DNA from: Amycolatopsis sp. 195334CR
Lineage (GTDB): Bacteria > Actinomycetota > Actinomycetes > Mycobacteriales > Pseudonocardiaceae
DNA length: 64,000 nt
Direction of reading: 5' to 3'
Assembly: GCF_017309385.1 (NCBI RefSeq)
Contig: NZ_JAFJMJ010000001.1
Span: 2,232,001-2,296,000, forward strand
Part shown: positions 50,480 through 58,274 of the stretch, one piece after another
How positions within the stretch are numbered: the first letter of the stretch is position 1
Layout of the letters: the number at the start of each line of letters is the position of its first letter
Notes under the pieces: generated by a model
The model's input: only the letters and a program-made list of their open reading frames with translations
Told to the model about the DNA's origin: nothing
Database searches by the model: none
Position numbers and translations under genes: made by a program

Positions 50480-51889
50480 CTACCGGCGGTCGGCGGTGGG
50501 CCGTCCTCCGTCGCGTGACGTGGGCGGACGGTGCCGCGCGGCGTGGCTGCGGCCCCGCTGCGGCTGCACCACCGGCTGGTGTACGACGGCGGCGGGCACC
50601 GAGTCGGCGGCGGGCTCGCGGTCCTGCGGGGACTCGGTGTACTCCGGCACGCTGGCCCGGACCCCGCGCGCGTACTTCGGCACCCGCAGGGTCACCTTCA
50701 TGCCCGCGCCCGGCGCGGTTTCCACGGTCAGCGCGTACTCGTCGCCGAAGAGCTGGCGCATGCGCTGGTTGATGTTGCCGAGGCCGACGTGCGCGCCGGT
50801 CTGGTGCGAGTCGTGCAGTTCGGACAGCCGCGCCGGGTCCATGCCGACCCCGTCGTCCTCCACGCTGATCAGCGCCTCGTTGCCGTGGTCCTGGGCGATC
50901 ACGGTGACCGTGCCGCCGTTCGGCTTGTTCCACAGCCCGTGCTTGACCGCGTTCTCCACCAGCGGCTGGATGATCAGGAACGGCACCACCACGGAGAGCA
51001 CCTCGGGCGCGATCTTCAGCCGGACGTTGAGCTTGCCGGCGAACCGCGCGCTCTCGATGGTCAGGTAGCGGTCGATGTTCCGCAGTTCCTCGGCGAGCGA
51101 GGTGAACATGCCGGAACTGCGGAAGATGTAGCGGGTGAAGTCGGCGAACTCCTGGAGCAGCTCGCGCGCCTCCTCCGGATCGGTGCGGATCAGCGAGGAG
51201 ATGGTGTTCAGCGCGTTGTAGACGAAGTGCGGCGAGATCTGCGCCCGCAGCGCCTTGACCTCGGCCTGCTGCAGCTGGAGCTTGGAGTCCTCCAGCCGCG
51301 CCAGCTCGAACTGGGTGCGGACGAACTGCGAGACCGCGTCGGCCATCTCGACCAGCCGCTTGCCGCGGGTCCGGCCGACCACGATCAGCACCGCCTGGGT
51401 CTGCTCGTCGACGATCAGCGGCACGATCACCGCGGTGCGCATCAGGCAGTTGCCGCGGTGGTTGCAGGGCAGCTTCTCGTGCCCGACCACCTCGCGCCGG
51501 TGCCGCCGGATGGTCACCGCGATCGCGTCGCGCAGGTCGTCGTAGTGCTCGTTGGCCTCGCCGTCCCAGGACAGCAGGGTGCCGTCGCGGTCGGTGATGC
51601 CCACCGCGACGCACTTGAGCGTCTCCAGCATCTGGGTGGTGATCCGGTCGGCGGAGTTCCCGTCGAGGCCGCGCCGCAGGTCCGGCGTGGCCTTGGACAT
51701 CCGGCGGACGGCTTCGAGCACGGCGTCGTCGACGAAGCTCGCCGGACGGCGGCTCCGGACGAGCACGACGATCAGCAAGATCACCGCGACGGCCGCGACG
51801 CTCCACGGGATGATCTGCGCGAGTGGCAACCCGGACACGGCGTTTATGCTCTGCGCTCCGGCATCCGGGTGCAAGGGGCTTTCCTCCAC
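50480..51889 (-). CDS. LytS-type sensor histidine kinase
   Basis: 469 aa. One membrane helix near residues 22-45, a GAF-like domain (~95-195) containing a CNHRGNC segment with two Cys, then the His_kinase domain with phospho-acceptor His in LRAQISPHFVYNALN and HATPase segment QPLVENAVKHGL. A Pro/Arg-rich tail of ~60 residues follows. Probable partner of the LytTR regulator at 47190-48020, although SppA and the glucanase lie between. The Cys pair could sense metal or redox. Confidence 0.9.
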   Translation of the reverse strand: MEESPLHPDAGAQSINAVSGLPLAQIIPWSVAAVAVILLIVVLVRSRRPASFVDDAVLEAVRRMSKATPDLRRGLDGNSADRITTQMLETLKCVAVGITDRDGTLLSWDGEANEHYDDLRDAIAVTIRRHRREVVGHEKLPCNHRGNCLMRTAVIVPLIVDEQTQAVLIVVGRTRGKRLVEMADAVSQFVRTQFELARLEDSKLQLQQAEVKALRAQISPHFVYNALNTISSLIRTDPEEARELLQEFADFTRYIFRSSGMFTSLAEELRNIDRYLTIESARFAGKLNVRLKIAPEVLSVVVPFLIIQPLVENAVKHGLWNKPNGGTVTVIAQDHGNEALISVEDDGVGMDPARLSELHDSHQTGAHVGLGNINQRMRQLFGDEYALTVETAPGAGMKVTLRVPKYARGVRASVPEYTESPQDREPAADSVPAAVVHQPVVQPQRGRSHAARHRPPTSRDGGRPTADRR

Positions 51890-52008
51890 TTTCTGTGCAT
51901 GATCAACGACACGGCGCTACCCATTGTTACACCGGTGGGGGACGCCGCACCGCTGACCTGGTGGTTCGCCGGATGTCGGGCCGCCGGCCCCGGCGGCACG
52001 CTCGGTGC

Positions 52009-52299
52009 ATGACAAAGCGATCACGGAAGCTCCTGGTGGGTGCGCTGGCCGCCGGACTGGTCGCGGCGGGCGCGGGCCCGGTCACCGCGGCGGCCGATCC
52101 GGTTCACGCTGCGTTGAGGACCACCGTCACGAACGGGTTCCCCGGTGCACTCGTTCAAGTGCGCGACGGCGAGCGCCCTACCTGGAGGACGAGGACTGGG
52201 GGTACCAACTACCTGCTCACCGGGCTGGTCGTGGAGGCCGGACACGACTTCGGCACCGAACTGCGGTCCCGCATCCTGGCGCCGCTGGGCCTGGAGTGA
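52009..52299 (+). pseudogene. Decayed serine hydrolase (beta-lactamase/carboxypeptidase family) remnant
   Basis: 96 codons: a good signal peptide (MTKRSRKLLVGALAAGLVAAG...TAAA) and NGFPGALVQVRDGE match the start of class C beta-lactamase-like hydrolases. It then jumps directly to TNYLLTGLVVEAGHDFGTEL and ILAPLGLE, a region ~100 residues further on in that family. The SxxK catalytic part and the C-terminal half are missing, so an internal deletion plus 3' loss is inferred. Abuts the glycosylase stop. Confidence 0.7.
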
Positions 52300-53151
52300 C
52301 TACTTGAGCAAGCGCGAGAGCCGCCGGTCGGCCAGGAGTTTGCCGCCGGTCTGGCAGGTCGGGCAGTACTGGAAAGCCTTGTCCGCGAAGGAGATCTCCC
52401 GGACGGTGTCCCCGCAGACCGGGCACGGCAGCCCGGCGCGGGCGTGCACCCGCAGCCCCGAGCGCTTCTCCCCTTTGAGCCGCGCGGCGGCCTGGCCGAC
52501 CGAACGCTCCACGGCGTCGGTGAGCACGCCGGAAATCGCCCCGGACAGGCGGTCCAGCGCGTCCTCGGAGAGCTTGCCGGTGGTCGCGTAGGGCGAGAGC
52601 TTCGCGGTGTGCAGGATCTCGTCGGAATAGGCGTTGCCGATGCCGGCGATCAGGGACTGGTCGGTGAGCGCGGTCTTGAGCCGCTCGGTGCGGCCCTTGA
52701 ACAACTCGGCCAGCTTCGTCCGGTCCACCGTCAGCGCGTCCGGGCCGAGGCGGGCGATGCTCGGGATCTCGGTGGGATCGCGGGTGATCCACACCGCGAG
52801 CCCCTTCTTCGTCCCGGCCTCGGTCAGGTCGAACCCCGGACCGGACAGGTGCACCCGCAGCGCCAGCGGCCCCTTGCCGGGCTTGGGCGGGGTCGGCGAG
52901 AGCGAGTCGGACCAGCGCAGCCAGCCCGCCCTGGCCAGGTGCGTGACCAGGTGGATGCCGTCGCAGTCGAGGTCGAGGTGCTTGCCGAACCGGCCGGCCG
53001 CGGTGACCTCGCGCCCGTGCAGTTCGGTCCACGCCGGGCTGACCGTCTTCAGCACCGTCATCGAGGCCACGTCGACCCGGCTGACCGCCCGCCCGACGGC
53101 GAACTCGCGCAGGTGGTGCGCCAGCGCTTCGACCTCGGGCAGTTCGGGCAC
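52300..53151 (-). CDS. Fpg/Nei-family DNA glycosylase
   Basis: 283 aa. N-terminal PELPE with catalytic Pro2 and Glu3 after Met removal, H2TH region with LIAGIGNAYSDEIL, and a C-terminal zinc finger with two Cys pairs (CPVCGDTV, YCPTCQT). Excises oxidised bases in base-excision repair. The GIGNAYSDE variant is typical of actinobacterial Nei-type enzymes. ATG start; 3-nt gap from the upstream membrane protein. Confidence 0.93.
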   Translation of the reverse strand: MPELPEVEALAHHLREFAVGRAVSRVDVASMTVLKTVSPAWTELHGREVTAAGRFGKHLDLDCDGIHLVTHLARAGWLRWSDSLSPTPPKPGKGPLALRVHLSGPGFDLTEAGTKKGLAVWITRDPTEIPSIARLGPDALTVDRTKLAELFKGRTERLKTALTDQSLIAGIGNAYSDEILHTAKLSPYATTGKLSEDALDRLSGAISGVLTDAVERSVGQAAARLKGEKRSGLRVHARAGLPCPVCGDTVREISFADKAFQYCPTCQTGGKLLADRRLSRLLK

Positions 53152-53154
53152 GTT

Positions 53155-53595
53155 CTACTCCACCGGGTGCAGGGGCCCGTCGAAATCGGGCAGCGAGTGC
53201 TTCTGGATGGTCTTGGCGATCCGGCTCATCTCGCCGCGCACGGTGAACATGCCGCGCACGGTGCCCACCCAGCGTTCCGACGGGCGTTCACCGGTGGCGT
53301 CGCCCTCGGTCTCGGCGACCACGGTCCACGGCCGCCGCAGGATCCAGCGCAGCGGGAAGAAGATGATGATCAGCAGCAGCGCCAGCAGCACCCAGCTGGG
53401 CACCACCACGTCCTCGGGCATCCACACCACCAGGATCACCGCGAGCACCACGGTCACGAACAGCATCGCGATGCCGGGCGCGTGGCTGCCTGCCACGTCG
53501 TGCTCGAAATCGTCCGCGGTGGCCGGTGGACGCCACTCCAACTGGCTCCGGAGAACCCATTCACGACCGTCGGCACCATGTACCAGGCGGTTCAT
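53155..53595 (-). CDS. Conserved two-helix membrane protein
   Basis: 146 aa. N-terminal soluble ~38 residues (NRLVHGADGREWVLRSQLEW), two adjacent membrane helices (~42-58 and ~67-84), and a basic/acidic C-terminal tail that ends DFDGPLHPVE. The WVLRSQLEWRPP segment is typical of a small actinobacterial family without known function. Directly upstream of the glycosylase gene and likely in one transcript with it. Confidence 0.8.
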   Translation of the reverse strand: MNRLVHGADGREWVLRSQLEWRPPATADDFEHDVAGSHAPGIAMLFVTVVLAVILVVWMPEDVVVPSWVLLALLLIIIFFPLRWILRRPWTVVAETEGDATGERPSERWVGTVRGMFTVRGEMSRIAKTIQKHSLPDFDGPLHPVE

Positions 53596-53689
53596 CCACA
53601 GCCTCCAGGCGAGCAGCGCGGTATGAGCCCGACCACGGTACCGCGAGCCGCTCGTCCAGCGCGAGATCGGAAAGTCACCCGGTGGTCGC

Positions 53690-55126
53690 TCAGGGTGTCG
53701 ATGCGGTCACGTCGTCGCTGGTGCCGGTGGGTTCCTCGGTCTGCTCGGGGGCATCGTCGCTGCTCGTGGGCTTGATGCTGCTCGTCGGCGCGGGGAGCTT
53801 GGAGGTGGCCGGCTCGGAGGTCTCCGGCGCGGTTTCAGTGGTGCTCAGGGTCTCGTCCGGGTAAGGCTCGACGTCGTCGCGCGGGGTGTTGCTCTCGTCC
53901 GGGTTGTTCGGGTCGGTCACCATCGGCTCGTCGCCGGGGTCCGTGGTGCCCGGGAGGTCGCGCTCGCCGGGCAGGACCACCCCGTCGGCCGAGCCGCCGG
54001 GCAGCGCGGGCAGTTCACCCGGCCCCGGCTGCGGCGGCGCCGGCTGGTGCGGCTGGCCCGGCAGCGGGGACGCCTCGTTGTGCAGGGACTCGGTGGCGAT
54101 CATCGGTGGCCGCGGCGCACCCGGCGGCGGCACCACCGCGGGTTCGGCGGCGATCAGTTCCTGCCCGGCAAGACCCGGCAGGCCGAGGCGGAACGGCTGC
54201 GCCGTCTCGTCCACCATCGGGCCGACCGCGACCCCGACCACCCCGGCCGCCGCCGTCGAGGCCAGCGCCATGCCGACCTTCATCTTCGAGCCGACCAGCA
54301 GTCCCTTGAGGCCCGCCAGCAGCCCGCCCGCCTGGAGTCCCTCGAGGGTGAGCGCGGAAGCGGGCAGCAACAGCACGATCACCCCGGAATGAGCCCGCAG
54401 CGAGGAGCAGACCTCCCGGAGCTCGTCCGCGGTGGCGCGGCAGGAGGCGCAGCCGAGCAGGTGCGCCTGGATGCGGCGGGCTTCGGTGCCGGTGACGCTG
54501 CCGGCGGTGTAGCCGCCGAGCTTCTCGATCACCGCGCGGCAGCCGTCGGCACCGCGGTGCACGGAGAGGTGGGCCTGGAGGTAGGCCGCGCGCAGGCCCT
54601 GGCGGGCGCGGCGGGCCAGCGCGGCTGTCGCGTTCGCGCTCAGGCCGAAGTGGGGTGCCACCACCGCGGGCTGCTCACCCTCCACTTCGGTCTGCCAGAG
54701 CACGGTGCGCCAGCGCTCGGGGAGGCTGGTGAAGGCGCGGGTGATCAGCGTGTGCTCGGCGGTGCGCGCATGCGCGTCGGCACCGGCGCCGGCGCGGTGG
54801 GTCAGCTCGTCCTCGGAGACCGGAACATCGCGGCGGGCGCCGTGCCACTCCCAGGACACGCGCCGGGCGACGGTCAGCAGGTAGGCGCGCACGTTGTCCC
54901 GCGGGCCGGAGCCGCGGCGGAGGGCTTGGAGCACGCGGAAGAAGGTCTCCGCCGTGATGTCCTCGGCCTCGGAGCGGTCCGACGCCAGCCCCAGCGCCAG
55001 CCGCCGGACGGCGGCCGCGTGCAGCTCGAACAGCTCGCCGAAGGCCGCGTCCTCGCCGTCGCGCAGGCGCTGCAGGAGCGCGGGCTCCGCACTGAGCGGA
55101 GGCGGCGCCGTACTCTGCTCGGTCAT
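53690..55126 (-). CDS. Sigma factor fused to a zinc-finger anti-sigma and membrane/extracellular domain
   Basis: 478 aa. Residues ~15-175 are ECF sigma regions 2 and 4 (LFELHAAAVRRLALGLASDRSEAEDITAETFFRVLQ; LPERWRTVLWQTEVEG). An anti-sigma-type zinc finger follows, with HLLGCASC (HxxxCxxC) near residue 220. A hydrophobic region ~245-300 spans the membrane, and a long Pro/Ser/Thr-rich, acidic tail (~310-478) should be outside. The ATG at 55126 has GGGAGG 11 nt upstream. Sigma and its inhibitor in one chain implies release by proteolysis or conformational change. Confidence 0.85.
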   Translation of the reverse strand: MTEQSTAPPPLSAEPALLQRLRDGEDAAFGELFELHAAAVRRLALGLASDRSEAEDITAETFFRVLQALRRGSGPRDNVRAYLLTVARRVSWEWHGARRDVPVSEDELTHRAGAGADAHARTAEHTLITRAFTSLPERWRTVLWQTEVEGEQPAVVAPHFGLSANATAALARRARQGLRAAYLQAHLSVHRGADGCRAVIEKLGGYTAGSVTGTEARRIQAHLLGCASCRATADELREVCSSLRAHSGVIVLLLPASALTLEGLQAGGLLAGLKGLLVGSKMKVGMALASTAAAGVVGVAVGPMVDETAQPFRLGLPGLAGQELIAAEPAVVPPPGAPRPPMIATESLHNEASPLPGQPHQPAPPQPGPGELPALPGGSADGVVLPGERDLPGTTDPGDEPMVTDPNNPDESNTPRDDVEPYPDETLSTTETAPETSEPATSKLPAPTSSIKPTSSDDAPEQTEEPTGTSDDVTASTP

Positions 55127-55327
55127 CCAGCCAGGCACCTCCCCGCCAAACGCTAACCCGTTCGGTTGAATGTGGACACCATACGGAGCGAACTCGTGGC
55201 CGTCACCCCTCGTGCGCCAAGGGTAACCAAAGAGCCACAGTCCGGGTGGGTAAAAGTGCCCCCTCGTGGGTCGCCGGTCCCGGGCCGTTGTATAGTTTGC
55301 ACCGCACCGGCGGAGATCGCCGGGTAA

Positions 55328-55403
55328 GCGGATGTAGCGCAGCTGGTAGCGCATCACCTTGCCAAGGTGAGGGTCGCGGGTTCGAGTCCCGTCATCCGCT
55401 CCA
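55328..55403 (+). tRNA. tRNA-Gly (anticodon GCC), CCA encoded
   Basis: 73-nt cloverleaf at 55328-55400 plus encoded CCA at 55401-55403. Acceptor GCGGATG pairs with CATCCGC. Anticodon loop CTTGCCAAG gives GCC. D-arm AGCGCAGCTGGTAGCGC and T-arm GGGTTCGAGTCCC are canonical. Downstream is a hairpin and a degenerate tandem repeat. Confidence 0.97.
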
Positions 55404-55424
55404 CACTCTTCGTGTTGCGTGTTC

Positions 55425-55443
55425 GGTGGGGCTTCGCCCCACC
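55425..55443 (+). terminator. Hairpin after tRNA-Gly
   Basis: GGTGGGGC-TTC-GCCCCACC, perfect 8-bp stem with 3-nt loop, 22 nt after the tRNA. A second perfect 8-bp hairpin (GTGGGGGC/GCCCCCAC) is at 55472-55490. Confidence 0.75.
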
Positions 55444-55516
55444 TTCCCCGGTTGGCGTGTGTCGCCTTTTTGTGGGGGCCTAGCCCCCACACCCCAGCCG
55501 GGGGGATCCCCCGGAC

Positions 55517-55743
55517 CCCCATCGTGGTGGTTGGGTTTGCGCCTCGGGTTCCCCATCGTGGTGGTTGGGTTTGCATCTCGGTCTCCACCTCTGTGGCTGG
55601 GTTTTTGCCTCGCCCCCACCGCGGTAAGTGGGTTTGCGCCTCGGTCCCCATCTCAGTGGCTGGGTTTCGCCTTGCCCCCCACCGTGGTGATTGGGTTCGC
55701 ACCTCGGTCCCCCACCGTGCCGCTTGGGGTTGTGCTTCGGGTT
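55517..55743. repeat. Seven degenerate ~30-34-bp tandem units downstream of tRNA-Gly
   Basis: Units begin CCCCATCGTGGTGG or a variant and share TGGGTTTGCGCCTCGG; starts are near 55517, 55551, 55585, 55615, 55647, 55676 and 55711, with lengths varying from 30 to 34 bp. No spacers. The rest of the 55404-56061 gap holds two hairpins and the DasR-like sites; I see no gene in it. Confidence 0.75.
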
Positions 55744-55951
55744 TCTCTGTTGCGGTGCCTGGGGTTGCCTTCGCCGTGGGCTTGACGTTGTGAGCGTTGG
55801 GAATTCACCTGGATGTTGTGGGAGTGGTGTGGTAGTGACGGGATGGTGGGTTGATCACTGGTTGTGGCGAATGTCGGGTTTTTCCTGTGGGGGTGCGGCC
55901 GATTGGGCGCGGGGTGAGCGGGCGGGGGTCACTGGTGGTGCGGATGGATGG

Positions 55952-55988
55952 CTTGGTCTAGTCCAATTGTGTTGTGGTCTAGACCATG
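55952..55988. promoter_or_regulatory. Two DasR-responsive-element-like sites upstream of the LPMO gene
   Basis: TTGGTCTAGTCCAA (55953-55966) and TGGTCTAGACCA (55975-55986, perfect palindrome) match the dre core AGTGGTCTAGACCACT. They lie about 75-110 nt upstream of the AA10 gene. DasR is the GntR-family GlcNAc-responsive repressor of chitin genes in actinomycetes. Confidence 0.65.
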
Positions 55989-56061
55989 GTGACAGTGGTC
56001 ACCTAGACTCGGTGGACCCAGCTCCCCCGTTTTCGCTTCGCTTATCCACCAAGGAGTAAGC

Positions 56062-56655
56062 ATGGCCAAGAAAATCCTGGGCAGAATCGCCGCGATCGCG
56101 GCCGGCGCCATCGCCCTGCCGGTGGTGCTCGCCGGCGTGGCGCAGGGCCACGGCTACACCACCAACGCCCCGAGTCGCGCGCTCCACTGCAAGACCGGGG
56201 CGGTCACCAACTGCGGCCCGATCCAGTGGGAACCGCAGAGCGTCGAGGGGCCGAAGGGCTTCCCGGCCGCCGGTCCCGCCAACGGCAAGATCTGCGCCGG
56301 CGGGCTCGGGCAGTTCGCCCAGCTCGACGACCCGCGCGGCGGCAGCTGGCCGGCCAAGCAGGTGAGCAGCGGGTCGAACCTGACCTTCAGCTGGACCCTC
56401 ACCGCGGCGCACGCCACCACGTCGTTCCGCTACTTCATCACCAAGAACGGCTGGAACCCGAGCGCGCCGCTGACCCGCGACCAGCTGGAGAGCCAGCCGT
56501 TCTACTCGGTGCCGTTCGGTGGCCAGCGGCCCGGCTGGACCGTCACGCACACCGGCAAGCTGCCCGCCAAGTCCGGCAGGCACCTGATCCTCGCCGTGTG
56601 GGACATCGCCGACACCGGCAACGCGTTCTACCAGTGCGCGGACGTGCAGTTCTGA
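56062..56655 (+). CDS. AA10 lytic polysaccharide monooxygenase (chitin/cellulose-active)
   Basis: 197 aa, single catalytic domain. Signal peptide residues 1-29, leaving His30 (QG-HGYTTNAPSR) as the N-terminal copper ligand; the second His-brace residue is H117 in LTAAHATTSFRYF. Conserved Cys pairs and IQWEPQSVEGPKGFP fit the chitin-binding subfamily. Oxidatively cleaves crystalline chitin or cellulose outside the cell. AAGGAGT precedes the ATG. Two DasR-like sites upstream suggest induction by chitin breakdown products. Confidence 0.95.
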   Translation: MAKKILGRIAAIAAGAIALPVVLAGVAQGHGYTTNAPSRALHCKTGAVTNCGPIQWEPQSVEGPKGFPAAGPANGKICAGGLGQFAQLDDPRGGSWPAKQVSSGSNLTFSWTLTAAHATTSFRYFITKNGWNPSAPLTRDQLESQPFYSVPFGGQRPGWTVTHTGKLPAKSGRHLILAVWDIADTGNAFYQCADVQF

Positions 56656-56718
56656 GTTGATCCCCGACTCCGGGGCGGATCGGCCTGCCTCCCTGCTGCG
56701 GCCGGTCCGTCCCGGGTT

Positions 56719-57129
56719 TCAGAATTCGGCGTAGGCGTCCTCGTCGACCACGGTCGGCACGACCGGCGAGAGGAACGGGTCGGCGCACTCGGTGACCTGG
56801 CCGCGCACCATCCGGTACACGCGGAACTCGTTGCCGTGCGCGAAGTCCTCGTCGTCGTGGACGTGCAGCAGCCCGTACGAGGCCGGCGCCAACTCCCCGA
56901 CGCGGATGAACAGGTGCAGCAGTGAGGCGCCCACCGTGCTCGGGCGCTTCAGCACCCCGCCGAGGTGCAGCACCGGCACGCCGTTGGCGTAGCGCAGGTC
57001 GACCAGCTGCGCGTTGCCGAACTCCCGCACCACGCGGCCCACGCGTTCGACCGCACGTTCCAGCAGCCCGTCCGGTTCGTCGCCGTCCGCACTGACCTGG
57101 ATCGTCACCCACCCGTGGTATTCGAACAT
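56719..57129 (-). CDS. Imm7-family immunity protein (orphan)
   Basis: 136 aa. The N-terminus MFEYHGWVTIQV and the later LHVHDDED and FRVYRMVRGQV match the Imm7 immunity family of polymorphic toxin systems. Soluble. No toxin gene with a matching C-terminal domain is adjacent, so it is an orphan: a decoy immunity gene against neighbours' toxins or a leftover. ATG without strong Shine-Dalgarno. Confidence 0.7.
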   Translation of the reverse strand: MFEYHGWVTIQVSADGDEPDGLLERAVERVGRVVREFGNAQLVDLRYANGVPVLHLGGVLKRPSTVGASLLHLFIRVGELAPASYGLLHVHDDEDFAHGNEFRVYRMVRGQVTECADPFLSPVVPTVVDEDAYAEF

Positions 57130-57198
57130 GTCAAGAGCCTAATTCCAGCGGCTACGCGGGCTCTTTGAAGGGTCGTGGTCGGGGAGTTCACCCCCAGA

Positions 57199-57759
57199 TC
57201 ACGAATTCGCCCGGCTGAGTTCTGCCACCGACCTGGTGAGGCCGTCGCGAGCCAACCGGTGCAACACGTCCGCCGCGGTGCCCGGGGGTCGGCGCCAGGC
57301 ATCGGCGAGCCGCTGCACGCAACCCCAGACGACGTGGGCGTTGACCCCGATCAGGTCCAGCACCAGATCGTCCGCGCTCTTCGGCTCGATGTCCCAGGCG
57401 GCCAGCACGTCCGCCGGGAAGTCGCGGAGATTGCCGGTGACCAGCACCTGTGCTCGCGCCTTGATCGCGGCGGCGAGCACGTGCCGGTCGTCGGGATCGG
57501 GCAGTTCGATCGCCGGGATCAACGGCTCGTAGCCGACGACCAGGCAATCGCGCACCGCGGTGATCATCAGCTTGCGGGTCCGGTCGAGCTGGGCGGGGTC
57601 GAGATCCGGCCGGTTCTCGGCGAGGTTGCCGAAGACCTCGTCAAGGATCCGGTCGGACCACTTGGCCTGCACCAGACCCGACTGGGCCAGCCGGATCAGC
57701 AGATCGCGCAGCGTGCTCGGGTACAGCACGCAGGCGTCGTAGAGAACGACGAAGCTCAC
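57199..57759 (-). CDS. PIN-domain ribonuclease toxin
   Basis: 186 aa. PIN fold acidic residues are visible: Asp in VVLYDACVLYP, Glu in ILDEVFGNL, Asp in PDPDDRHVLAAA and Asn/Asp in LVTGNLRDFP. A C-terminal extension of ~50 residues follows the domain. The GTG start overlaps the antitoxin stop (GTGA), the usual type II toxin-antitoxin arrangement with the antitoxin first. Predicted Mg2+-dependent RNase. Confidence 0.88.
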   Translation of the reverse strand: MSFVVLYDACVLYPSTLRDLLIRLAQSGLVQAKWSDRILDEVFGNLAENRPDLDPAQLDRTRKLMITAVRDCLVVGYEPLIPAIELPDPDDRHVLAAAIKARAQVLVTGNLRDFPADVLAAWDIEPKSADDLVLDLIGVNAHVVWGCVQRLADAWRRPPGTAADVLHRLARDGLTRSVAELSRANS

Positions 57760-58220
57760 CCAGGCTGGTCCATTTCCTGGGTGAGCACCGCCAGTTCATC
57801 AGCGGCCTCCCGGCGGCGGCGATCGTCGTCCCGGAGGTAGTCGAGCAACGAATCCGCGCGGACCCGTCGATGCTTGCCGACCAGCCGGAACTCGATCTCG
57901 CCCGCGTCGAGCAGGCCGATCAGGTACGGACGCGAAACGTTGAGCAACTCGGCCGCCTGCTGAGTGGTCAGTTCGGCGTGCGCGGGCACCACCGAGACCC
58001 CGTGCCCGGCCGCCATGTGCGCCAGGATCGTGGCGAACAGTTCGACCGCGGCCCGCGGCACGACCAGTTCTCCGCCGTCCTCCTCGTCGACCCGCACCCG
58101 GACGGTGTCCGGCCCGTCCGGGTGCTTCGCCAGATAGGCCTTCACCTGCTCCAATGCCGCGTCGGCGGTGGTGATCTCCTGTTCTCCGGGATGCGTTGAA
58201 GCCAAGCTCGCGAGACTCAT
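57756..58220 (-). CDS. HTH (excisionase-type) antitoxin
   Basis: 154 aa from the ATG at 58220, with GGAGG 6 nt upstream. C-terminal MerR/excisionase-like HTH: LTTQQAAELLNVSRPYLIGLLDAGEIEF and KHRRVRADSLLDYL. The N-terminal part (~1-80) is acidic and may contact the toxin; the last ~20 residues are charged. First gene of the pair with the PIN toxin. It likely represses its own promoter, where an 8-bp palindrome overlaps the -10 region. Confidence 0.85.
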   Translation of the reverse strand: MSLASLASTHPGEQEITTADAALEQVKAYLAKHPDGPDTVRVRVDEEDGGELVVPRAAVELFATILAHMAAGHGVSVVPAHAELTTQQAAELLNVSRPYLIGLLDAGEIEFRLVGKHRRVRADSLLDYLRDDDRRRREAADELAVLTQEMDQPG

Positions 58221-58233
58221 GATCACACCTCCT

Positions 58234-58268
58234 ATTCGAATTATCCGCAACAAACGAAGCAGACGCAA
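58234..58268 (-). promoter_or_regulatory. Promoter of the toxin-antitoxin operon
   Basis: Minus strand: -35 TTGCGT (58268-58263), 17-bp spacer, -10 GATAAT (58245-58240). The palindrome ATTCGAAT (58234-58241) overlaps the -10 edge and is a possible operator for the antitoxin. Confidence 0.5.
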
Positions 58269-58274
58269 CCACGC

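Noticed and set aside
55517..55743. CRISPR or coding repeat downstream of tRNA-Gly
   Set aside because: No spacers; unit length varies and frames shift between units, so not CRISPR and not convincingly coding.
55328..56061. tRNA-Gly as attachment site of an integrated element
   Set aside because: No integrase, no second copy of the tRNA 3' end and no phage or plasmid genes in the following 8 kb.
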